Shown here piece after piece: positions 1-9,000 of a stretch of DNA of 10,345 nucleotides. The translations under genes were made by a program, and so were the position numbers. The DNA comes from Prevotellaceae bacterium (GTDB lineage Bacteria; Bacteroidota; Bacteroidia; Bacteroidales; UBA932): assembly GCA_031258755.1 (NCBI GenBank), contig JAIRMK010000190.1, positions 1 through 10,345 on the forward strand. The letters are read 5' to 3'. Under the pieces are notes generated by a model. That model did no database searches, was not told the origin of the DNA, and worked only from the letters and a program-made list of their open reading frames with translations. How positions within the stretch are numbered: the stretch's first letter is position 1; the number at the start of each line of letters is the position of its first letter.

Positions 1-2084
1 CAATTGTTTTGGTAGTTGGATGAGCGGTAGTGCACCTGTCCCGAGCGGTCGAATACGGTGAGGGTGTAAGTGTCGCGGTTATCGAGCGCGCACACGAAAT
101 AATCGTTGACGCCGTCGCCATTAGGGCTGAAGCCCTGCGGGGCATAAACAGCTACATCTACTATCACAGATATGACAGCCTTGTATCCACCATCATCCGT
201 TTTAGCAGTAACCATGGCAGTCCCTTCCTGCTTAGCGGTGAGCAGTCCGTTGTTAATGGTGGCGACTTCAGGACGGTCGATCGTCCATATTATCGTTCTA
301 TTATGGGCATTATCGGGTTTGACTTTCGCCAGCACACGAGCCGTGTCTCCTACGATTACCCGAACGGTGGTTTCCGTTACCTGTATGCCGGTAACCGGCT
401 GCGTAACGGTAACCAGGCAATAATCTTCGTGTCCTCCGTCGCGCGTGGTTACGGTAACAGTAATTGTCCCGGGTGTTTTGGTCATAACGGTGCCTTTTTC
501 ATCTACCGTAGCCACCTTGGTGTCGCTTGATGTCCATGTTACCCGCTTGTCGGTGGCGTTGGAAGGATAGACGGTGGGGAGCAACGTGAAAGCTTTCCTG
601 ATCGGCCATTCTTCCGCGCGGGTAGGGAGCGTTACGGATTCAGCGGACACATGCCCGGCAAGCGCTCCTGTGGCATTAAGCAAACCGGCGCCCATTTTGC
701 CTTTCGTGTATAATGGTTCGTCAAGCTCAATAGTCGAGTTCAACAACCGTTGCCGCAATAAATCGGGGGTATAAGTGGCGCTGCCAAACTTCGACAATAC
801 CAGCGCCGCCACGCCCGACACGTGTGGGCAAGCCATAGAAGAACCTTGCATGTACCCATAGCTTCCGCCCGGGAGCGTACTAAGTATCCCGCGCGTTTTA
901 TTGGCCGTTGCGCCGCCTTCACGTCCGGTATGGTAGTAGTCGCCGCCCGGGGCGGAAATGTCCACCCAGTCACCATAGTTGGAATAGTAGGCTCTTTTAC
1001 CCTGCGCGCTCACTGCCGCCACAGAGAGTACGAAATCAAAACGGGCAGGATACCAACGTTCGCTGCTGTTCTCATTGCCTGCCGCAAAAATTACTATGCC
1101 TCCTTTCATTTTGTTGCTTTTCGCATGTTCAATAAAGTATTTAATAGCTATCGAATCAGATCTGTTGTATACATTTTTTTCTTCATAGCCCCAACTGTTC
1201 TGGCAAATCACCGCATCATGGTCGGCGGCATATACAATAGCATTGTGGCTGTCTCCGTTTCTTGATCCTTCAAAGATTTGGCACGACATCAGGCGTACGC
1301 CGTTGCCGCTGCCGGAGCCGCCGGCAATACCGGCCACGCCGGTACCGTTGTTACTCACGGCGGCGATCGTGCCTGCCACATGGGTGCCGTGGTCTTCGGG
1401 CGTTACACCGCTACCCGGTGTTACAAAATTTTTCCCGGTGCCGCTCCACATGTTACCCGCAAGATCAGGGTGCGTATAGTCAATACCGCCATCCACCACC
1501 GCTACGATGACCTCCGGATCGCCGGCGGTAATTTTCCATGCCTCCGCCAGATTGATATCTATGCCGGGCACTCCGTCCCCATACGCTCCGGTGTTGTCGT
1601 AATGCCATTGTTTCGGCAAATCGGGGTCGTTGGCGCCGGCAGGCAAGGTTGATGTTTGCCGGATCACGTCCGGTTGTTGAATGTCTGCATGGACAGGTTT
1701 AATGGCATACACCGGCGTGATGTCGGCTATTTCGTCCAATCCACGGTAGGCTTTCATTACGGCATGTACATCAGATGTTTTGTCGAAGTAGAGTTCATAC
1801 CAAAGGTGCAGGCCTGCCTTGCGGTGGCGTGCTTCAAACTCACCGGCTTCGGGAAACACCCGGCGCATTTTTATGGCGCCGAACCGGGCATTTAATGCAT
1901 CAAAGCTGCTAATACCCAACTGTAACGTGCCGGTGGGAGACGCTGCGTTTAACTGTTTGATTTGTGGTTGCAAAGATATTTCCGCCTCCGGTTGCAGTTT
2001 TATGTGCACTATGCCTCGCTGCTGGGCTTGTAAGTAAACTATTGTACTTAAAAGAAATAGTAAAATCGTTATTGTTTTTTTCAT
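1..2084 (-). CDS. Secreted subtilisin-family (S8) serine protease with two Ig-like domains and a T9SS type B C-terminal domain, 3' end cut by window edge
   Basis: The frame runs from the ATG at 2084 to the left edge without a stop, giving 694 visible codons. Residues 1-21 form a signal peptide (MKKTITILLFLLSTIVYLQA, then Q). Residues 22-135 look like a propeptide of the kind seen in other Bacteroidota subtilases. The catalytic domain spans about 150-475 and keeps the full triad and oxyanion hole: D198 (VVDGGID), H232 (DHGTHVAGT), N337 (AAGNEN) and S416 (GSSMACPHVSG), so it should be active. Residues 481-562 and 564-645 are two bacterial Ig-like (Big_2-type) domains, with WTSSDTKVATVDEKG and IWTIDRPEVATINNG as their cores. 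From 647, APQGFSPNGDGVNDYF followed by LTVFDRSGQVHYRS is the gliding-type (CHU_C, type B) sorting domain recognised by the T9SS. The open end lies in the last part of that domain, so only some tens of residues should be missing. It follows the FN3 lipoprotein gene after 84 bases that contain a hairpin. The substrate is unknown. Confidence 0.93.
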   Translation of the reverse strand, partial: MKKTITILLFLLSTIVYLQAQQRGIVHIKLQPEAEISLQPQIKQLNAASPTGTLQLGISSFDALNARFGAIKMRRVFPEAGEFEARHRKAGLHLWYELYFDKTSDVHAVMKAYRGLDEIADITPVYAIKPVHADIQQPDVIRQTSTLPAGANDPDLPKQWHYDNTGAYGDGVPGIDINLAEAWKITAGDPEVIVAVVDGGIDYTHPDLAGNMWSGTGKNFVTPGSGVTPEDHGTHVAGTIAAVSNNGTGVAGIAGGSGSGNGVRLMSCQIFEGSRNGDSHNAIVYAADHDAVICQNSWGYEEKNVYNRSDSIAIKYFIEHAKSNKMKGGIVIFAAGNENSSERWYPARFDFVLSVAAVSAQGKRAYYSNYGDWVDISAPGGDYYHTGREGGATANKTRGILSTLPGGSYGYMQGSSMACPHVSGVAALVLSKFGSATYTPDLLRQRLLNSTIELDEPLYTKGKMGAGLLNATGALAGHVSAESVTLPTRAEEWPIRKAFTLLPTVYPSNATDKRVTWTSSDTKVATVDEKGTVMTKTPGTITVTVTTRDGGHEDYCLVTVTQPVTGIQVTETTVRVIVGDTARVLAKVKPDNAHNRTIIWTIDRPEVATINNGLLTAKQEGTAMVTAKTDDGGYKAVISVIVDVAVYAPQGFSPNGDGVNDYFVCALDNRDTYTLTVFDRSGQVHYRSSNYQNN

Positions 2085-2120
2085 TGTCGTTTCGGGTTAT
2101 GTCATACAGTATAATACAAG

Positions 2121-2151
2121 AAAGGCTTTCCGAAAAAATCAGAAAGCCTTT
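2121..2151 (-). terminator. Terminator-like hairpin after the lipoprotein gene
   Basis: A perfect 10-bp inverted repeat (AAAGGCTTTC and GAAAGCCTTT) flanks an 11-base loop, beginning 17 bases past the stop codon of the FN3 lipoprotein gene and ending 36 bases before the subtilase ATG. Read on the minus strand, the stem ends in TTT and continues CTTGTATTATA. The U-tract is therefore weak and termination may be partial. Being symmetrical, it could act in either direction, but no convergent gene is visible. I infer that it lowers or ends susCD operon transcription before the protease gene. It could instead be an mRNA-stabilising stem. Confidence 0.55.
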
Positions 2152-2168
2152 ACATGTTATTCTATTGA

Positions 2169-3389
2169 TTATTTGCGTTTTATATTTAGTTCTTTCAAAG
2201 CATTTTTATTCAAGGCTTTTTTATATGGCACCGCTTGTCCGTCCGGTATAATTAATCCGTTTCCGGCAGGATGTTTGCTGCCCACGCTGCCCGGCGCAGG
2301 CGCCGGAGCGGGTGGTGTTGGCGCTGTACCGGTGGTTTTAAACGAAGCCGATAAATAGTAAGGGCCATAGCCATCGGCGCCATTCACATTGAATGGCGTC
2401 ACCGCTATTACATATTCCGTGCCGGGAGTAAGTTTCTCCCAAATATCGTCATCCGTCCCAAAGTATGGACTGGTATAAAACGGAAGTTCCTCATACATTC
2501 TATAATGCCAATCCTCAGGCGTTATTCCCGCGAAGTCTTTAACGCTTCCGGCGTAGTAGCCAAACGTTCCCTCACCGGGTGTGATTACGACATGGGCCGA
2601 GCTGTCCGCAATATTATCTACCGTAATGCTTCCTGCCGAAGGTGGCAGCAGGCCAGGCACAAAAGCAGGCGACGTAAATTCCGTTTTGCTAATCGCCAAT
2701 GACGTACCGTCTGCCGCATAGGGAAGCACCACAAAGATATGTTCATGATTGGCAGATCCGTTAAGCAGCCATCCTTCCGTAGCATTGGCAGTATAAGAGG
2801 TACCGTACTCAACTATGAGGTCTATTTCTGTGTATCCAAACTGTTTATACAGGTCTACAAATTCGTTATACGCTTCTTTGGATGCAGTCAGCGTAATATA
2901 TTCTTTGACCTCTCCAACTATTTCAGTAGTAACGACAGCATATATGGTGTTTACTCCATCTATGCTTACCGAAACCCGCGCACCTTTGGTGGGCACCGTA
3001 AAGATTGTCACTTCGCTCCGGTATCCTTCGGCGGTGTAAGCCTGCGCAAAAACCGCATATTCCGTGCCGGGAGTAAGTTTAGAAAACGTAATGGTAGTGT
3101 CATTATTGCCGTTAACTTCCTTTATGGTTTTTAAGGTGCTGCTCCGGCTCACGAATAGCGCGTAGTCGGAAGGCGTTCCAATGGCATAGGTATAAACCGC
3201 CACATTGGCGCTGGGTGTAAGGGTAACGCTAAAGGCGGTAGCGCTTGTGTCGCCGGCGCTTTCTACCGTGATAGTAGCCGGCATATCGGGTCCATTAAAA
3301 GGAGCGGTTGCTTTGTCGGTGCAACTGTTCAGGCAAAATACCGCAGTTGCAAAAAGCATGGTTACAATTGTAATGATTTTATTTTTCAT
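2169..3389 (-). CDS. Putative surface lipoprotein with fibronectin type III-like domains, Pro/Ala linker and basic C-terminal tail
   Basis: This encodes 406 residues. The frame stays open up to an ATG at 3464, but the ATG at 3389 is chosen because it directly begins a lipoprotein signal peptide (MKNKIITIVTMLFATAVF, lipobox LNSC, acylated C23) and does not overlap the upstream gene, which ends at 3418. Residues 38-133 and 252-353 are FN3-like beta-sandwich repeats. Both carry KLTPGTEY (104-111 and 319-326) followed by an alternating hydrophobic strand. Residues 137-240 look like a third, divergent module of the same type. A Pro/Ala-rich linker (356-368) leads to a 36-residue lysine-rich tail ending in IKRK. 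No catalytic motif is visible. Its place as fourth gene of a susCD operon matches that of SusE/SusF-like accessory lipoproteins, so binding of substrate or partner proteins at the cell surface is the likely role (inference). I do not recognise a named family. Confidence 0.85.
   Translation of the reverse strand: MKNKIITIVTMLFATAVFCLNSCTDKATAPFNGPDMPATITVESAGDTSATAFSVTLTPSANVAVYTYAIGTPSDYALFVSRSSTLKTIKEVNGNNDTTITFSKLTPGTEYAVFAQAYTAEGYRSEVTIFTVPTKGARVSVSIDGVNTIYAVVTTEIVGEVKEYITLTASKEAYNEFVDLYKQFGYTEIDLIVEYGTSYTANATEGWLLNGSANHEHIFVVLPYAADGTSLAISKTEFTSPAFVPGLLPPSAGSITVDNIADSSAHVVITPGEGTFGYYAGSVKDFAGITPEDWHYRMYEELPFYTSPYFGTDDDIWEKLTPGTEYVIAVTPFNVNGADGYGPYYLSASFKTTGTAPTPPAPAPAPGSVGSKHPAGNGLIIPDGQAVPYKKALNKNALKELNIKRK
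2411..2435 (-). repeat. Exact 25-base direct repeat, copy in the second FN3-like domain
   Basis: This is identical to 3056-3080 and 645 bases away from it. On the coding strand it spells the eight codons for KLTPGTEY plus one base, with the same synonymous codon used at every position. The identity stops abruptly on both sides. Confidence 0.9.
3056..3080 (-). repeat. Exact 25-base direct repeat, copy in the first FN3-like domain
   Basis: Partner of 2411-2435. It encodes the KLTPGTEY loop and strand start of the first FN3-like module of the same gene. Both copies are in the same frame and orientation, so recombination between them would delete 645 bases (215 codons) without shifting the frame. 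Confidence 0.9.
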
Positions 3390-3417
3390 TGTATTCGTTT
3401 TTTTAAAAGTTATACAT

Positions 3418-4335
3418 CTATTCTTTCCGGCCGGTGAATTCAAAGATTTCATCAAACTCACCAAATCCTCCCTGGTAAACGCCGTTAAGCGCTACCCCAA
3501 ACAGGCCGTGAATAACAAATTTTTCTTTGCTCACATTGCCCTGCCCGTCTTTTTCGGCTTCGTAGTAAGTAACTTTAGGATCGGTAATGGTATATGCATA
3601 TATAAGTGAACCGGGAATTTCTTTATAAGAATAGCCTATCCATTGTCCGTAATATACATCTCCTGCAGCGGTCGAAACCTTTACGTCGGTGGGTGCGATT
3701 GTGATATTTTTTTCACCGTCTTTCCAGTCAAAGTTGAAATTAAAATCATTCGCATATAAGTCGAAAAACCGGTATTTGTTTACACTTAAAGCCTTGTATA
3801 ATACAATATTAAAGACATCCTGTCCATTTAGAACATCTTTGACAAATCCGGAAGTAAACGTGCCGCTGGCAAATGGTTCCCATTGCAGTTTTACAATGGT
3901 GGTTCTTAAGTGCGCCACCCCATTAATTGTTTTGTAGGGATTAACATACGCGTCGCCTTCAATTTTTATCTCGAAAGTGTATTCTGTCGCTATTTCTCCG
4001 CCAGAGATTGGAATACCGACTTCGATATCGGTTTCGCCCTGTGCGAAGCTAATGGTAGCCGGAATGTCAAAGATATTTTTATCATTCCGCAGTACGGTAA
4101 GGGGAATTTCCACCGCCTCATCGGCTTTTTCGCGCGATACGTAAACGGTTACGGTATTTTCTGCAATTTCAAGTTCCCGATATACCTTGTTAGCGGTTGC
4201 CGGAAAGTACACTTGCATGCTGTTTTCATTACCCGCCGGAGAGGCTTCGCGTTCGGGGAACTCGTCGGAGCAAGCTGCCGCCAGCGCTACACAGCCTGCC
4301 ATGAAAAAGAATTTTATGAATTTTGTTGTTCTCAT
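3418..4335 (-). CDS. Putative SusE/F-position surface lipoprotein with Calx-beta-like domain
   Basis: This encodes 305 residues. The N-terminus is a lipoprotein signal peptide with probable acylation at C22 (VALAAAC). The following S-D-E gives early acidic residues, as in the surface-export signal described for Bacteroidota lipoproteins. A second cysteine at C15 (MAGC) is less likely because the hydrophobic core before it would be too short. Residues 40-150 have the strand pattern of a Calx-beta-like sandwich (MQVYF, ENTVTVYVSR, EIPLTV, ATISFAQGETDIEVGIPI, YTFEIKI). Residues 151-300 form a second beta-rich domain opening with LQWEPFASGTFTSGF. That layout is familiar from accessory lipoproteins beside SusD genes. 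There is no catalytic signature. It starts 19 bases after the SusD-like stop codon and ends 28 bases before the next lipoprotein start, so co-transcription is very likely. A ligand-binding or complex-stabilising role with the SusCD pair is inferred from position only. Confidence 0.88.
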   Translation of the reverse strand: MRTTKFIKFFFMAGCVALAAACSDEFPEREASPAGNENSMQVYFPATANKVYRELEIAENTVTVYVSREKADEAVEIPLTVLRNDKNIFDIPATISFAQGETDIEVGIPISGGEIATEYTFEIKIEGDAYVNPYKTINGVAHLRTTIVKLQWEPFASGTFTSGFVKDVLNGQDVFNIVLYKALSVNKYRFFDLYANDFNFNFDWKDGEKNITIAPTDVKVSTAAGDVYYGQWIGYSYKEIPGSLIYAYTITDPKVTYYEAEKDGQGNVSKEKFVIHGLFGVALNGVYQGGFGEFDEIFEFTGRKE

Positions 4336-4354
4336 ATTTTTACATGTTTAAAGT

Positions 4355-5989
4355 TTAAAGCACTACTACGCCATCGGTTAATCCTGCGCCATCGCCTGCT
4401 TTCGGTATTTGGCCGTCTTTGTTATTTTGGTCTTCCGAGATAGCGTCGTTGGCGTTAATTTCGCTGCTCGGGATCCGGTTTAACAGCCATCCGTCGTCAG
4501 CGCGCATATTGAATTGCCATTCTTCTGGGAAGTTTGACTCAATGCCGGCCTGCACCCGCACCATGTTTTTTTTCAGGCGATGGCGGTCATAGAAGGCAAA
4601 TCCTTCGCCCCACAGTTCAATCCGGCGTTGGAGCCATACTTCGTTTTGGAGCGCATCCGCCGATGAGGCCGAGCAGGTGTAGCTGGGGTTGCGGTAAGCC
4701 TGTATAAAGGATTCCAGCAGGCTTTTTGCTCCGCCCGGGTCTCCGCTCTTAGCCAGGCCTTCCACCCTGATGAGCAACATTTCTTCGGCACGCATGAGGC
4801 ACCAGTCTCCGGCGTTTTCGTCATTGCCAAGTACATCTTTATAGGGCCCGAATTTCACGTTGGTATACGGAATGTACGGCATTTTAATGTCGGGGATTTG
4901 CAGCGGCCCGATGGGTTGGCCCGGATATCCCGGCCACGAAAGCCCGTTGAGTAATGGCGAGTTTAGCTGGCTATCTACCCACCAGCCTTTTCGCACGTCC
5001 GTAGAAGGAATTTTGTTCCACAGCAGTACATTAATACATTTATACATGCCCACGGCGGTGGTGTAACCATACCCGGTGAATGAACTCAGTTTTGACTGCC
5101 ACGTAGCCAGGTTGTTCGATATGATGGCCGGGTTCATTAAAATCGCCCACATCCACGAGGACGCTTCAGCGCTGTTGAAAGACGGTTTTGACACGTCGCT
5201 CCGGCTTAAGAAACCGAAGCCCTGCATGGCTTTTTCGGCGTCACTGGCCGCAGCTCCCCATTCTTCTTTCACTAAATTAACCCGTGCACGGATACCATAA
5301 GCCACCTGTTGGTTTACAAACGCTTTGTTTGTACGTGTAAAGCCTTCCAATAATATGATGGCCTCGTCCAAATCTCGCGTAATCAGAGTATATACTTCGG
5401 ATACGGATGCGCGGGGATTGGCCACGGTTTCTGTGCCCTCCTCAATAAGCGGGACTGCCGGCGCGGTTTCATTTCCCTTGCAGGTGAACTGGTAAAGCTG
5501 TACAAGATTAAAGTAGGCGAATGCCCGAACGGCCAGCGCCTGTCCCCGATAGTGCTTTAACTCCTGAGTTTTTACATCTGCGGTAATAGTGCTCAGGAGT
5601 GCATTAGCCGCCCTGATCTGATTATAAAACAGCTGCCAGCGTGTATGGGGGTCGGCATACGTATAGTTCCTGTCTTCGAAAGCGCTTTCGGTAGTATACC
5701 AGTTATAGCCGTCGTTAGGCCCGAAAAGGTCGGCGCCGCTGCACTCCAGCGATATTGCTACGGAAGGATATCCGAATTCATTGTCGCGCACATAAATGCC
5801 GTTGATTTTGCCCAATATGGCATACATTCCGTTCAAGTCGGCTACCATCCGTTCCGGCGCTTTTTCGGCAATGGCTTTCTTTTGGTCTTCCGTCACCGTT
5901 TCGCCTTCGGGAAAAGTGTCTAATTCTGCACAGGCCGCTGTAAATAGTGAAGCGGCTACCATCAGTATTATTTTATTATATGTTTTCAT
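4355..5989 (-). CDS. RagB/SusD-family nutrient-uptake outer-membrane lipoprotein
   Basis: This encodes 544 residues, a normal length for the family. It begins with a lipoprotein signal peptide whose lipobox is TAAC, giving C20 as the acylated residue. SusD-family landmarks are present in order: an N-terminal region with ADLNGMYAIL (50-59), the helix YRGQALAVRAFAYFNLVQLY (147-166), further TPR-type helices near 225-255, the helix MRAEEMLLIRVEGLAKSGD (399-417), and the late motif RRIELWGEGFAFYDRHRLK (455-473). SusD-like proteins form the hinged lid over a SusC barrel and help trap substrate at the cell surface. The gene follows susC-like by 24 bases, the standard arrangement. A purine-rich AGAAGAA stretch just before the ATG may help ribosome binding. 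The sequence does not reveal whether the ligand is a glycan or a peptide. RagB-type relatives handle peptides. Confidence 0.96.
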   Translation of the reverse strand: MKTYNKIILMVAASLFTAACAELDTFPEGETVTEDQKKAIAEKAPERMVADLNGMYAILGKINGIYVRDNEFGYPSVAISLECSGADLFGPNDGYNWYTTESAFEDRNYTYADPHTRWQLFYNQIRAANALLSTITADVKTQELKHYRGQALAVRAFAYFNLVQLYQFTCKGNETAPAVPLIEEGTETVANPRASVSEVYTLITRDLDEAIILLEGFTRTNKAFVNQQVAYGIRARVNLVKEEWGAAASDAEKAMQGFGFLSRSDVSKPSFNSAEASSWMWAILMNPAIISNNLATWQSKLSSFTGYGYTTAVGMYKCINVLLWNKIPSTDVRKGWWVDSQLNSPLLNGLSWPGYPGQPIGPLQIPDIKMPYIPYTNVKFGPYKDVLGNDENAGDWCLMRAEEMLLIRVEGLAKSGDPGGAKSLLESFIQAYRNPSYTCSASSADALQNEVWLQRRIELWGEGFAFYDRHRLKKNMVRVQAGIESNFPEEWQFNMRADDGWLLNRIPSSEINANDAISEDQNNKDGQIPKAGDGAGLTDGVVVL

Positions 5990-6013
5990 AATTCTTCTGT
6001 AATTTTAATCTTG

Positions 6014-9000
6014 TTAGAATTTAATGGTCATGCCGCCCGAGATGGTACGGAGCGCGGTATAAATATGTGAACTCACCGAATCCCAGGAAGCCACACCCGC
6101 ACTCTGACGGGGGTCAAGCCCCTTGCGGGCGGTGAGGAGCGCCACATTGTCGGCGGTAAAATAAACGCGCAGACTGCTAATTTTTAGCGGCTTCACCCAT
6201 TTTTGCGGGAAGGTGTATCCTACGGTAATATTGTTCAGACTCAAATAGTCCGAACTTACCAGGAAGCGCGACGAGTGTTGTTGATCGGAATTGTCGGATG
6301 AATTCAGGCGGGGTACGTCGGTATTCGGGTTTTCGGGCGTCCAGGCATTCAAAATATCCTTATGCCAGTTTGCACCCGCATTCGAGCTGTAACCGGTGTG
6401 CATCAGCTGCTGGTAAGACATATCGAAGGTTTTTCCGCCTAACTGGTACGAGAACGCCAGGCTGATATCAAACCCGAACAGGTCGACCGTAGTGCCGAAG
6501 CCGCCGAAAAGCCATGGCAGGGAATTGCCCAAATCTACCTGGTACGTGTCGTCATAGCTGTCGGTAGTAGTCTTGTTTCCGTTAGTATCCAACACATAGT
6601 GGTTGTTTTCATCGACTTTATAGTAGAGGACTTTGCCCGAAGCGGGATCCACGCCGGCATATTCCCTCAGAAATATATTGTAGAGGGATCCGCCGACTTT
6701 GTAAATACGGACACTGCCCTTTATACCGGTTTCCCTCACGTTTTCGTGCAAATCGGTAATTTTATTGCTCAATGAGGTGGCATTGAGATTCACATCCCAT
6801 TGGATATTTTCGGTTTTCAGGATGTTTGCGTTTATATCCAACTCTACGCCTTGGTTTACGATAGTCCCCACGTTCATTGGGATAGAAGAGTAGCCCAGCG
6901 AAAGGGGAACCGGCTGGTTATAGAGCAGGTCTACTGTTTTGCGGTTGAAGTATTCCACAGCGCCGTTTAATTTCTGGTCGAACAGTTCAAATTCAATACC
7001 GGTATTGAAGCTGTAGGATGTTTCCCAAGTGATTTCACGGTTCCCTTTATACGACAGCGTTAAGGCAAAATCGCCGGCGCCGTTGTTGCTTACCGAATAC
7101 TGGTCGAGGTAGGCATAGTTGTTCCCCAAGTCATCATTGCCCTGTATGCCGTAACTGGCTTTTAATTTCAAAAGGTCGATCCAGCCGGCGTTCAAATCCT
7201 TAAAGAACTCCTCTTTATTTATATTCCAAGCCGCGCCGAAACTGCCGAAATTACCCCAGCGGTGTTCGGGCGCAAAGCGCGAAGACGCATCGCGCCGGTA
7301 AGAGGCCGACAAGAAGATTTTTTCATGGAAGTCATACTGCACCCTGCTTAAAAAGCCCTTGGTCACATAGTGAGACGTGTTGGAAGATACGGACGGAATG
7401 TCAAAAATAGTGTTGTTCAATTCGGCAATGTCCGGGTTGTACAGTTGTTTGTTGGATCCGCTCAACCCTTTAACCGTATATTCGTAGGATTCATACCCCG
7501 CCAAAATATCGAGGTTATGTGCTCCGAACCCTCTTTTATAGGTAAGCAAATATTGTTGGTTCAAACCGATGTCCTGCCCATGCCTTACGCCCACATATCC
7601 ACCTGCGGATACGGCCGCGCCGTAAAACATATTCGAGAGCGCAGATGAGCGCTGGTTACGCACATTCAACCCGATATTAGAGGTAAACTGCAACCCTTCG
7701 AGAATGTCAATAATGGCAAACCATTTATTGGTGACCACATCCGTGCAGGCGTTGTTTTTGTCTAATTTCAACGTAATAGCCGGATTGGCCATCGGCATGA
7801 ATTTACGTGTCTGGTTGGTAGTAGAGCCGAAATCATATACGGTATATCCGTTGGCATCTGTTTTAATGGATCCGTCGGCATTTCTCACATACATGGGATA
7901 TATGGGAGCCATCAGCGAAGACAGGTAAAACAAGTTGCCCGAATTTCCCCATTCGGTTTGCCCACCCGGCGCTTTGGAATTGTAGTTCGTATAGCTCAGG
8001 TTCGTGCCTACTTTCAGCCATTTTTTAGCCTGATAATCGGCATTCAGGGCTGTTGTCCAGCGGCTAAAACTCGATCCGTCGATAATACCCGAATCATCCA
8101 GATGTCCCGCCGACAAGTAATAGCGCAGTTTTTCGGTAGCGCCCGATACGGAAACATTATATTCCTGCCGCAGATTGCCTCTATTAAACAGTTCGTCATA
8201 CCAGTTGTCGGGGGTATAGTAGTACTCTCCGTCATAATAGCCCAAGGTGGCTTTGGGGTTTAATTTCCCATTAGCGCCGATCAGATATTCGCCAACCGGC
8301 ACGGTATATACCTGATAGCCTAATCCGCCGGCATCCGCATTCAGCAGGGCGTTCCTGGCATAGGTATGCGCTTCGGCAATCCCGGAGCCTGCCTGCACTT
8401 TACTATTGTACAAGGCCTTGTAAAAAGTCTCATAGTACATCGCCGGATCGGTCATCACCTCATAGCTGGGTATTGCCCGGGAGTTACTTCCCACACGGGC
8501 GTCAACGGTTACTACGGCTTCGCCTGTTTTTCCTTTTTTAGTGGTTACTAAAATTACACCGTTGGCGCCGCGTGCGCCGTAGATGGCGCTTGCCGAAGCA
8601 TCCTTTAATACGGACAGGGATTCGATATCCGCATTATTAATGGAAGATAGCGTACCGTCGTAGGGGACGCCGTCAATCACATACAGCGGACTGTTGCTGG
8701 CCGACATGGAGCCGAAACCGCGGATACGCACTGTGGCAGCCGTGCCCGGCTGTCCGTTTGCGCTAAATGTTTGCACGCCGGCTACTTGTCCGGAAAGCGC
8801 CTGGGTGACGTTGGACGTTTGGCGTTGGACTATTTTATCATTTTTAATGGTTGCCACAGAACCCGTAAACCGCTCTTTGGTAGTCGTACCATACGCCACT
8901 ACCACCACATCTTCCAGCCGCTTAATTTCTGCCTCCAGCGCCACATTAATCACCGTGCGTCCGCCCACGGCCTCTTCCTGCGTCTTCATCCCGATAAAGG

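Noticed and set aside
30..1895. A series of plus-strand ORFs (for example 30-530, 822-1265, 1278-1652)
   Set aside because: They lie antisense to the subtilase, whose reading frame shows a full catalytic triad and domain structure. Their translations have no recognisable motif.
2121..2151. CRISPR-like or transposon-end repeat
   Set aside because: There is a single inverted repeat with no array, target-site duplication or nearby transposase. A terminator-like hairpin explains it.
3390..3464. Upstream ATG at 3464 as start of the FN3-like lipoprotein
   Set aside because: It would overlap the preceding gene by 47 bases and put 25 non-hydrophobic residues in front of a clear lipoprotein signal peptide beginning at 3389.
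3689..8551. Plus-strand ORFs opposite the lipoprotein, SusD and SusC genes
   Set aside because: They are shadows of strong coding frames, with no signal peptides, motifs or promoter context of their own.
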